From positions 409,651-473,650 of the forward strand of contig MEHQ01002737.1 of the NCBI GenBank assembly GCA_008828725.1: a stretch of DNA of 64,000 nucleotides. The letters run 5' to 3'. Under the pieces are notes generated by a model. That model searched no databases. It was not told the origin of the DNA and worked only from the letters and a program-made list of their open reading frames with translations. The number at the start of each line of letters is the position of its first letter. Position 1 is the stretch's first letter. Source of the DNA: Saccharina japonica. Lineage: Eukaryota; Sar; Phaeophyceae; Laminariales; Laminariaceae. Positions 42,929 through 54,900 of this stretch are shown piece after piece. The position numbers and the translations under genes were made by a program.

Positions 42929-45900
42929 GCAGCAGTAGGACACGCGAGGCCAGGGCAGCGTCGCTGTACGCCCGGCTTGTCCGTCTAACCTGAACCCTTT
43001 GTACGAGTACACGTACTCGATTTTGTTGCGTGTCTCCTGATTCCCCAACGCGAAATTCATATTTATTCTGGAAATTCTGCACCTGCCACGTCTAACAGAG
43101 CTTCTCGTAGGCAGGTGCCACTGCTGCTACTACGAACTGTGCAGCTGTACGATATCTACAGCAGTAGAGGAGCTTCTCTGTCGCCTCATCAGTAGGAGGG
43201 TGGGTCTGACAATACCATCTACCTGCAGCCTGTCTTAGGAGTAGGGACACGGTCGAAACGTTGATGTGGACCGACACATTCTGCCTACCGGTAGTATTTA
43301 TACATGAAGGAGCTTGGGCGTAAACAGGAAGACTCCAACGTACTGCTCTAGTTTTTGTAAGTTTAGAAGTCTGGTATGTACTGGTATATAATACGTATCA
43401 CGGAGGACCATAGTAAATAAGACCAAATATTGTTGGTAATAATAGGGAAATATCTAGGTTTTTGTGTCTACCATAGGTCCTATTTACTGGTCCCCCGTGA
43501 AAGTCGCGTCATACAATTTTTTTAAAGAGTACAACAAGCATTCTACCACTAACTGTAACGAACAGCAGTTAGTACACCTGTTGCTGCTCAGGTATGCACG
43601 TGTGCACTGCTCGCTGCTGCTGCTGTTGCCATTGTCGTACGTAAGAGTCTGCAGCGCAGTGGTGATCAGATATCAGATAATATAATACCATTATTCTATA
43701 TAGAATAGAGATACTTACTGTAAGAGTTAAGAGATGAGAGATGAGAGAGTTCTCAGGTGGGGAAAAGCTTACGACTTACTGGTACGACCAGACAACCAAC
43801 CTCCAACCGTTCACCGTTCACGGCTCGCCGCTCAACCGTACAATATTCAATATTTTAATTATTTTAGATAATGTATACCGGTATACGTACGAGTATTTAT
43901 GTACAGCTGCAGCTGTAGTCGGCAAAATTGAAGTTCAGGATTCGTAGATATCGACAAGCGGTGGCTATGGGCGATTATGAACAAGTACTGACTTCCGGCT
44001 GTAGCACCGTGGGGCGGGGAGGGACGACACGTGCCTGTCTCCTGTTACCACGTGACCAAGGCTTGTCCAGTAGTCTAGGCAGCTTAGTCGAAAACCTCCC
44101 ACGACTTAATTGGGCGATTGAGCAATATCCCAGCACAGACAGAGTAACAAGCAGGCAGGCAGACAGGCAGACAGACAAAAAGACAAAAAGACAGACGCAC
44201 AGACAGACAGACAGACAGACAGACAGGCAGGCAGATAGACAAAAAGACTAAAAGACAAAAATACAGACATACAAACAGACTTACAGGATATGGCACCAAG
44301 ATACGATGAGGTACTATATGGGCCGGGCACGATTTCTGTTATTTTGCAAGTTGTCTCTGATTGCAGACAGACAGACAGGATATGGCACCAAGATTACGAT
44401 GAGGCAGTATAGATCGGGCACGATTTCTGTTATTTTGCAAGTTGTCTCTGATTGTTTGATTGTGCTCGATCACTCCCGCGTTCGGGGTAGGGTTATAACT
44501 AGGTGGGCGGGCCGTGGTGTGCGAAGCCCCCGGAGGGCCCTCGGGGGCCGCTGCCCGCGCAGGGGCCGCCGGAAGCCAACATTTTGACGTACACCTGGTA
44601 TGCGTTATTATACTCAAAATGTGCGTCGTACCCACTCCGTCTCGTACCCTCTTCTCCTGTCGTAGTAAGCTTGCGTCTGGCTGCCTTGGGACGCCATGCA
44701 ACATGCAAACGAACACAAATCATGGTCACATACTAAGCATGTAACGAATAACGCGACCCTTGCAGCCATATGTTTCGTCGAGATTTCCGAGCTTTTCGAG
44801 GCCTTTTTCGTCCTTATAGGCAGTTAAAACGGCAGACTTTTCAACTGAAACCCGCAAGGAAAATAAAAAGTGATTTGTGCCTCAAAGCAATTTGGCGTGA
44901 ACGTTTTGGGCAGTATGGCAAAAGGTGACTACGTAAAACAGATTAGCTTGCAGGTGAAAATGTCCCGTGGTTTTTGCGGCGAAATTGACCCAATTTGCGC
45001 ACATTGCTTTTAGTTTACGGCGAAAAACTAAAAATAGTGCGGAGCTCAAAAACAGATGTGCGGCAAGCCGCACATATAGCCCCCGGCAGATGGTGCGATG
45101 GGCGCAATTCTGTCGGAAATTTTACGCCAGCGCAACAGTTCACCACCTAAATATAATCGTGGTGCGGTGTATGCTTATTCTCGTCTTTGGTTGGCCCGCC
45201 CTGACACATTCTGTTAGAAGGGGCGAGTGATTCCCCTTTGAGAGAGGCAGCAAAGCCTTCCTAACAAATACCCATAACCTGGTAGAGGGGATGCGGAGAT
45301 ACTACTGCTGTATACGTGTACGTAGCGACAACAAAGAAAGGTGGATGTTATACGTGTATCTATTGATATCATAGTCTATACCTGCAGTTCTACCTACCAA
45401 TCTCGAGGCCAGGCACTTTGCCTGGCATGACGACGCAAGCAACACAGCAGTATTAGCACGGCGGTACATGTCCTTGAGGTTTGAGAGTATCCACCGAACA
45501 TGCTGTAGGGATTTTAGGTGTACCTCTTCGGACTTGTGTATCCTTTCCCTGCTAAGTGTACGTGTTCTTTAGGATTCTCTGATGGCTCTAGCACTTTTGT
45601 GACCACGGGCCGTGATCTTGCTAGATCAGACTATAGGGATTAGCAACTGAAACGAGTTTAATGTGAAGAAAAACAACAACAACAACAACCGATTGTCTTT
45701 GCAATAGGCGATGGATGATGGAGCACATGGCTCTTAGTTGCGAGTACTTGTCACTTGTTAGGTAAAATAACACAACTGTAATATTACAACCAGCATACAC
45801 TCATGTATTACTAATTAGTCCATGTACTGACTATATTGTCATACCTGTCGTGCTACCGCAAGCAAACTCCGGCCGTCCTTGCGCCAGGTCTCGATCGCTG

Positions 45901-48900
45901 TGCGGTTATACTTATCATACTTATCCTTATGCCGTGTCGCCATTCTCGCGAGTTAAGGTACGTAGATGTTGTTATTTGTTGTTTGTCATATAGCAGGTAC
46001 CTGGTACATATTACGAGTACCTTGCCATCGGCCACCGGGTGATGGTCTAGAGTGGACGACCACAGCAGTCATCTGACCACAGCTGACGACAGTCAGGTCA
46101 GGGCCAGCATCGCTGAAGCACTGGAGTGAGATGATCACCAGGGTGGCACTCTTGAGAGAGACATACCTGGCAGTTATCAATAGACCACGCTGAGTTGTAG
46201 AGACACAAACTGCACGGAGCGACTGGTGTGTGTGGGATGATCTACAGCAGAAAAATCAGCAATATCTATCGGTTTCACCCGCTAGGTCCATAACCAGATA
46301 AACAAGGTGGGGATACGATATACCCAGGATCCTCCGACGATAGCAGGTCCCGTATCCAAGAAGTAGAGAAATCGCGCTTGGCGCATCTCTCCATTGCACG
46401 GCTGCTGTAGCATTGTATCTGTATCCCTACTCTCGGGCACACCACAGCTATATCATGAGTAGTGCATCTGAATCAGGACTGTCCACGGATCCTCACTACG
46501 GTTCGGTTTGGTCCGGTTCGGTCTCGTTCGATCTGGTTCATTCAGTGGAACCGAATATTACACCAGGATTTTCGGTGTCGAATAAAAGAACCAAAGCGAA
46601 CCGAGCCGAACCGAACCGAACCGAACCGAACCGAACCGAACCCAACCATGTAAATGATGATAGTGCATGTATGTGCTGTTCCGAACCAAACCGATTCTTC
46701 GAAATGTATCGCTCCTGAAGAACCGCAATGTCGAATCGTGAACAGACCTTGGTAACATACGTACTTACGAAAGGACCTCAAGGATTCTCCTGCGACGAAA
46801 CCGAACCGAATCGAACCGTGGTGTTTGGACTTTCGGGGCCCGGGCCGGGCCGTACCGTAGGACTTTGAAATGACCAAGAGACTCGAACCTCACTGATCCG
46901 TGGGAATGTGGAAGGAGAAAAAATCGAACCACGGTGTGGTTCGGAATACTGAACGGCCGTGACACATACCGGTACGAGCTGGTTCAACTTAACACCCCAA
47001 ATTTCGTCAGCCACGAATGCCACATGCAACAGCAACTCAAATGTCACATATTTGTTATTATACTGACCGTCATGAACGGTGGAAGTGAGTGATATCGCCA
47101 GTTTTTTTTCAAGGGCCTAGGACTGTTGCTACCGCCGAAAATGTGACCCGACCAGTGACAGGCCTTCAAAGAGACCAGCAATAGCCAGGCGTTTCCGTAG
47201 GAATATATAGACAGATGTTTCCCATTTTTTTTTCTGAACGAGCCGCTTCCAGGTGGTCCAAGGCATGTTTGTACAAAGTTTTAAAGCAATTTTTCGAAGA
47301 TCTGACTGCGTATGATCAATATTAAGTCATACTTGCCGCCAAAATCGATTACATACTGAAACTAAGTAATTACGAGGCGATGCCGGCATTTACACGGTTT
47401 ACTGCAGAAAGGTCCAACTGTCCACGCCGTTTTGACGAGATGAGCCTGAACTTTTGCACAATTGTTCTACGTATATGCCCCTGCCGAACAATTAACGTTT
47501 TTTTTTGTTTTTTGTTTTCGTGTCCGAAATTCGGGATCCCTTAACCTATTCATAACTGAAAAAATGATCCCACACTAATTTCAAGTGGTTTTACCCAAAT
47601 ACGTGGGACCAGTTCTTAAGGGATTAAGACCCAAATCTAAAAAAACCCCGAAATATCTGGCGGGGGAAAAAAAACATTATCGGGTCGGCAGTCGGCAGGG
47701 ATCCGTATATATAACATGTGTGCCAAATTTCAGGATCTATCTCCACGAAACGGCGTGGACTTTGTCTACACTGAGTACGTAAAACTTGGGGTGATATCCT
47801 TGAACCAACCTGTGTACCAGTACGTACGTTGGAGTAGTTTGTGCTGTCAAAATTTAAACTTCCGCAACCAATGTCCAGATATCCAGTGTACACCGGTCAC
47901 CCTTCTTACTGCCTGCTGCCTGCTGCTCACTGCTCACTGCTCACTCTCACGAGCGGAAGGACCATTTCTTGACCGTTTTGGCTTGGTTGTAGTATTCGTA
48001 GCGACCTACGGAGCGAAAAATATTGTGGTATTATCACCCGCCTATTAATAGGAAGAGCGTGCTTGCTCTGCGCAGCACTGCCGTAGTGTCATCATGCTGC
48101 GCCTGTGCCGTACAGCCTCCTTACGCTGCACGTCGGAGATATATATATGTACTGCACCATAGAATCACTGTCGGAATGGAACACGTTTTTGCACAGACAG
48201 GTACTGTAGGAATGTAACACCCTGTCTGCACGTGCTTGTTGGTACATGGTTGCATGTTCCACTTGCTCGGTACACCCGTACACGACCGTACACGACCACG
48301 TCCCCCGAGATTGTTTATCGCCAAAAAAAAGACCGAGTACGTAGTAATAACCCCAGCACAAAAAAAAATATCGAAAAACAGCGAGTTTAGCAGAGCTTGG
48401 GAAAGCAGAAAACAACTATTATTGCTGGTCTTGGAGATAGAATCGGCCAACGGCTATATAACGCCACGGGCACAAGAACTGACGCGCCAGGACTACGGTT
48501 ACATACTGAAGCGAACCGGCGCTACGCTCGGTATGAGGCTTGCAGTCGAGAAGGGCACAACGCGGTCGCTGTGGGCAAGGTCGTGGCTCAACGATCTTGG
48601 GGGGCCGTTTTGCAGGCGGTCTGTGTGTGCGTGTTGCTCTCAGGGTCTCCTGGGTGGGCGTAGGGATCCCTGGAACGCCACGGGCGAGACAGGGACGGCG
48701 ACGGTGCTATCAAAGTCTTGAGCGTATCCTGCTGTTATTGAGTCGATCGCTCGGTTTTTGGTCGGGTTGGCACATCGAGCTGGTTGGAAAGTTGGGATTG
48801 CGACCGCCATGATTGCTTTTGAGGCGCCATCGCCGGGGTACGATGTGCCATGGTCTGTAAGCGTGGGCGCGGCTGTTGTCCCGGTGGCCTCGCGTCGTGG

Positions 48901-51900
48901 TTCACGCGTTGTCGCCTCGGTCGTGGTCATCGATGCGACCAAGAAATGATCAGATTGTACCGGGGGCGTTTGCCCACCGTGGACATCCCGGTCCAAGTCG
49001 TGCCAACTCCTCAATTTGATTTGAATAGGGCACCCAATTAGGCCCTGACCCATTTGGTGTTTTTTTTTTTTTTTCGTGCCCACTTTTCGGAATGGCACGA
49101 GTCCAAACAAGCCAACTATGGCACCAGGGTTTGGCCATTTCCCACAGTTTTGGTTAGGTTTTGGTAGCCATAAGCCACCTTTTTGGGGACCGTTCACGTT
49201 TTTTTGGTCGGTTTTGCGCAAAAGAGCGAACTATGGCACCAGGTTTGGCCATTTTTCCACAGTGTGACTTCTTCGTGTTTTGGGTGTATTTAACACATAA
49301 ATAGCGGGGTGTGTGAACATAAACCAACTGCTGAAATGCTGAATCGTATGCATATAAGTCAATCGTTGATGCTGTTTAAGTATTCAGCGAAGTTCCCGAT
49401 GCCGACTGGGCATCTAGCCCGGGCTTTCAACGAACCCAGCGCCAAAAATAGGGGTGGCATAGGCTGCCTATGGCTATTTTCTCTTGTTTTGCCACCCCTT
49501 GTGCCCACAATCCTAATGGCACGTGCCCACTCCAGCTTATGGCTTTGCTAATGGCACATAGAGCCAATTATGTCAATCGCTATGCCCACCAAATGGGTCA
49601 GGGCCTACAAAGAAGGTCCTGGGACTTCTTGGTTTTTTCGTCCCAATTCAAATTGATTAACCCCAAGATCCAATCTTGGTGCTGGTGCGTGTGTTGACCA
49701 ATGAAATAGCGAATTGAATTTTATTTTTTCCAAATTGAATTTATTTTGAAGTCGTTAATATATTGAATTTATTTTGTATGTTATATGCCTATTTTTAACG
49801 TAATAGGCGGCATATTAATTCAAATAATATGGGCCATATTAACGATAAAATAAATTCAATTTGGAAAAAATAAAATTCAAATCGTTTTCATTGGCCAAAC
49901 CGCAGACAAAGATTAATTGATCAAAAAAAAACAAATCTCGCTTTTCATTGGTCAACACCAAGAAAAGATTTTTATCCTAATCTTTGGTGCTGGTGCGTGT
50001 GTTGACCAATAGAAAAGCGAATTTGATTTATTTCAATAATTTATAATTCGTTTGCTTGGTCACACACGAAAGCACAAAATTAGATTTGGTATAATATTTG
50101 GTGCTGGTGCGTGGTTGACCAATGAAAAGCGATTTTTTTTTTTTTTTTTCCTAATATGAATTTTATTTTATAAGTCGTTAATATGGGCCCTAATAGTAGG
50201 AATACCGACAGGAAAAAACAAGAGCAGAGGAGGCACAGGGCACAGGGGGGGGTCGAGATGTTGGTTGCTTGCACCAACCATGCCCTATTGTGTCACCTAC
50301 ACGGAAACTATTGATGAGCGGGGGTGGGGGGGGGGGGGGTCATCTCCAGATCTCCAGGCAGTTTAAATCGCGTGAACCGAACCATCTATCCATCCATCTA
50401 TTCGTCACATACATATGATAAGTGTATGAGATGTGTATGTGCAGGAGGAGTATTATGGTCGTCGTGTTGGGCTACCATCGTCATGGAAGCAAAGCTAAAG
50501 GACGATACGACGATACGACTGAATGAACCATGCTCGGTTTCGAGAAGCCCAAGAAACACGAAACGCAACAAGGAGACCAGGGTCAAATGGGCCAGGTGGC
50601 TTGTCGGAGAAATTCGGCACCGCACGTCACAAAACAACTGCTTGCATCAGGCAGCAAGCAGCGCTAGACGTATCGCAACAGAGTACGTAGTAACAGCGTT
50701 ACCAATGACTGGTATATGGTACATACCAGTACGTATTACCACTAGCCTCATGAAAAAAGACTTCCCCGACGTTATAACCTACATACAGTACCTGGTACAT
50801 GAACAGCACAGCACACCTATACACTACCTGGTGCGTATCAAGACACACACACATACATTTGGGTTCAGCCTGGATTCCCAAAGGTTTGCTGAGCCTGATT
50901 CTTAGTGAGCACTTTCTTACTCCCGCTGTTCACAAAATCGAGCCGATTCCTGTAATATATTTGGGAAAATATTCCCACTCTTGACGTGCTTGACTGCTGT
51001 ACGTCCGCCACTGGTCGCGCATGAGCACGTCCGGCGTCCGACTCTTCCCGCGTAAAATATTGCTGGTGGGACAAGGATGTCGACGGAACGTGGTTGGCAA
51101 CAGAGTTGGAACGTTTTCGCTTCCCGCTGTGCCGAGTCCTTGTTTCCTCACGCTCCCTGCTTGCTCCCCTTCCCTTTCCGTGGTCGAGAATGCCAGGCCT
51201 TGCCATCAGGACCCCCCCCCCTCTTCACTTTCTCGGCCAAAACTGTTACTACTGGTGTTGTCCTCTTCGAATCCGCTTCCTTTGTCGATATCCTCTCTCC
51301 GCTCCCGCCCCCCGGCCCCGCCCGTCCCCCCCTCCTAGGCATCGCTCTCCCCCTCTCCGCCATCCTTCTTGCCACGAGCACTTTCTGCCGCCAGCATCGA
51401 TGTCACTATTGCCTCCTCTCTGCGGCAATCCTGACATATACATAACTCATCATGTCGAAGCAATCTTCAATGTTCACTGGTTGGTACCTATCTAGGATGA
51501 AAGAATCGGCACGGACACTGGGTGTGCTGGATGTCGACGGGTAGAAAAGGACGGTTTCATGTGAAGAACACGCACACACAGACCGCCTGCAAAACGGCCC
51601 CCCAAGATCGTTGAGCCACGACCTTGCCCACAGCGACCGCGTTGTGCCCTTCTCGACTGCAAGCCTCATACCGAGCGTAGCGCCGGTTCGCTTCAGTATG
51701 TAACCGTAGTCCTGGCGCGTCAGTTCTTGTGCCCGTGGCGTTATATAGCCGTTGGCCGATTCTATCTCCAAGACCAGCAATAATAGTTGTTTTCTGCTTT
51801 CCCAAGCTCTGCTAAACTCGCTGTTTTTCGATATTTTTTTTTGTGCTGGGGTTATTACTACGTACTCGGTCTTTTTTTTGGCGATAAACAATCTCGGGGG

Positions 51901-54900
51901 ACGTGGTCGTGTACGGTCGTGTACGGGTGTACCGAGCAAGTGGAACATGCAACCATGTACCAACAAGCACGTGCAGACAGGGTGTTACATTCCTACAGTA
52001 CCTGTCTGTGCAAAAACGTGTTCCATTCCGACAGTGATTCTATGGTGCAGTACATATATATATCTCCGACGTGCAGCGTAAGGAGGCTGTACGGCACAGG
52101 CGCAGCATGATGACACTACGGCAGTGCTGCGCAGAGCACGCACGCTCTTCCTATTAATAGGCGGGTGATAATACCACAATATTTTTCGCTCCGTAGGTCG
52201 CTACGAATACTACAACCAAGCCAAAACGGTCAAGAAATGGTCCTTCCGCTCGTGAGAGTGAGCAGTGAGCAGCAGGCAGCAGGCAGTAAGAAGGGTGACC
52301 GGTGTACACTGGATATCTGGACATTGGTTGCGGAAGTTTAAATTTTGACAGCACAAACTACTCCAACGTACGTACTGGTACACAGGTTGGTTCAAGGATA
52401 TCACCCCAAGTTTTACGTACTCAGTGTAGACAAAGTCCACGCCGTTTCGTGGAGATAGATCCTGAAATTTGGCACACATGTTATATATACGGATCCCTGC
52501 CGACTGCCGACCCGATAATGTTTTTTTTCCCCCGCCAGATATTTCGGGGTTTTTTTAGATTTGGGTCTTAATCCCTTAAGAACTGGTCCCACGTATTTGG
52601 GTAAAACCACTTGAAATTAGTGTGGGATCATTTTTTCAGTTATGAATAGGTTAAGGGATCCCGAATTTCGGACACGAAAACAAAAAACAAAAAAAAACGT
52701 TAATTGTTCGGCAGGGGCATATACGTAGAACAATTGTGCAAAAGTTCAGGCTCATCTCGTCAAAACGGCGTGGACAGTTGGACCTTTCTGCAGTAAACCG
52801 TGTAAATGCCGGCATCGCCTCGTAATTACTTAGTTTCAGTATGTAATCGATTTTGGCGTTAAGTATGACTTAATATTGATCATACGCAGTCAGATCTTCG
52901 AAAAATTGCTTTAAACTTTGTACAAACATGCCTTGGACCACCTGGAAGCGGCTCGTTCAGAAAAAAAAATGGGAAACATCTGTCTATATATTCCTACGGA
53001 AACGCCTGGCTATTGCTGGTCTCTTTGAAGGCCTGTCACTGGTCGGGTCACATTTTCGGCGGTAGCAACAGTCCTAGGCCCTTGAAAAAAAACTGGCGAT
53101 ATCACTCACTTCCACCGTTCATGACGGTCAGTATAATAACAAATATGTGACATTTGAGTTGCTGTTGCATGTGGCATTCGTGGCTGACGAAATTTGGGGT
53201 GTCAAGTTGAACCAGCTCGTACCGGTATGTGTCACGGCCGTTCAGTATTCCGAACCACACCGTGGTTCGATTTTTTCTCCTTCCACATTCCCACGGATCA
53301 GTGAGGTTCGAGTCTCTTGGTCATTTCAAAGTCCTACGGTACGGCCCGGCCCGGGCCCCGAAAGTCCAAACACCACGGTTCGATTCGGTTCGGTTTCGTC
53401 GCAGGAGAATCCTTGCGGTCCTTTCGTAAGTACGTATGTTACCAAGGTCTGTTCACGATTCGACATTGCGGTTCTTCAGGAGCGATACATTTCGAAGAAT
53501 CGGTTTGGTTCGGAACAGCACATACATGCACTATCATCATTTACATGGTTGGGTTCGGTTCGGTTCGGTTCGGTTCGGTTCGGTTCGGCTCGGTTCGCTT
53601 TGGTTCTTTTATTCGACACCGAAAATCCTGGTGTAATATTCGGTTCCACTGAATGAACCAGATCGAACGAGACCGAACCGGACCAAACCGAACCGTAGTG
53701 AGGATCCGTGGACAGTCCTGATTCAGATGCACTACTCATGATATAGCTGTGGTGTGCCCGAGAGTAGGGATACAGATACAATGCTACAGCAGCCGTGCAA
53801 TGGAGAGATGCGCCAAGCGCGATTTCTCTACTTGGATACGGGACCTGCTATCGTCGGAGGATCCTGGGTATATCGTATCCCCACCTTGTTTATCTGGTTA
53901 TGGACCTAGCGGGTGAAACCGATAGATATTGCTGATTTTTCTGCTGTAGATCATCCCACACACACCAGTCGCTCCGTGCAGTTTGTGTCTCTACAACTCA
54001 GCGNCTGCCTGATGCAAGCAGTTGTTTTGTGACGTGCGGTGCCGAATTTCTCCGACAAGCCACCTGGCCCATTTGACCCTGGTCTCCTTGTTGCGTTTCG
54101 TGTTTCTTGGGCTTCTCGAAACCGAGCATGGTTCATTCAGTCGTATCGTCGTATCGTCCTTTAGCTTTGCTTCCATGACGATGGTAGCCCAACACGACGA
54201 CCATAATACTCCTCCTGCACATACACATCTCATACACTTATCATATGTATGTGACGAATAGATGGATGGATAGATGGTTCGGATTCCGCGATTTAAAACT
54301 GCCTGGAGATCTGGAGATGACCCCCCCCCCCCCCACCCCGCGCATAATCATAGTTTCCGTGTAGGTAGACACAATAGGCATGGTTGGTGCAAGCAACCAA
54401 CAGATCTCGACCCCCCCTGTGCCCGTGCCTCCTCTGCTCTTGTTTTTTTCCCTGTCGGTTAATTCCTACTATTAGGGCCCATATTAACGAATATAAAATA
54501 AATTCAATTTGGAAAAAATAAAATTCAAATCCGCTTTTCATTGGTCAACACACGCACCAGCACCAAATATTAGGATTTTTGGAAAAAATAAAATTCAAAT
54601 CCGCTTTTCATTGGTCAACACACGCACCAGCACCAAAGATTATATTAAAAAATCAAATCCGCTTTTCATTGGTCAACACACGCACCAGCACCCCAAGATC
54701 TAATTTGGATGCTGTGCGTGGTTGACCAATGAAAAGCGGATTTGAATTTTATTTTTTCCAAATTGAATTTATTTTATCTCGTTAATCGGGACTATATAGC
54801 GCCAATATTATTTTCCAAATTGAATTTATTTTATACTCGTTAATATGGGCCCTATTTTAGTTTTTTTTTCAAAATGTGAATGTTCATACCATATATACCG

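Larger units (their letters stand above)
41945..46188. other. Long intron of the EF-hand gene, left part
   Basis: This stretch contains microsatellites, MITE copy 5 and the 96-bp duplication. No exon with EF-hand character was found on the plus strand. At 44760-45080 lies a smoother, less repetitive stretch (TTCGTCGAGATTTCCGAGC onward) whose nature I cannot name. Confidence 0.4.

Noticed and set aside
42701-43082. Polyleucine, polycysteine and polyalanine frames
   Set aside because: They are products of the CAG/CTG array at 42835-42936.
43975-44330. Frames reading Gln-Thr-Asp-Arg or Cys-Leu-Ser-Val repeats
   Set aside because: They come from the CAGA microsatellite; they are open in several frames and have no splice or homology support.
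48236-48721. A 161-codon frame conserved between modules A and A'
   Set aside because: The surrounding noncoding DNA is equally conserved between the copies, the frame runs across the A/B joint into different sequence in the right copy, and no family is recognisable.
48640-49221. A 193-codon Thr-rich frame in module B and its longer version in B'
   Set aside because: Same reasoning: copy identity is at DNA level, the T-run region is included in the frame, and no domain is seen. It remains possible that it is a transposon-encoded peptide.
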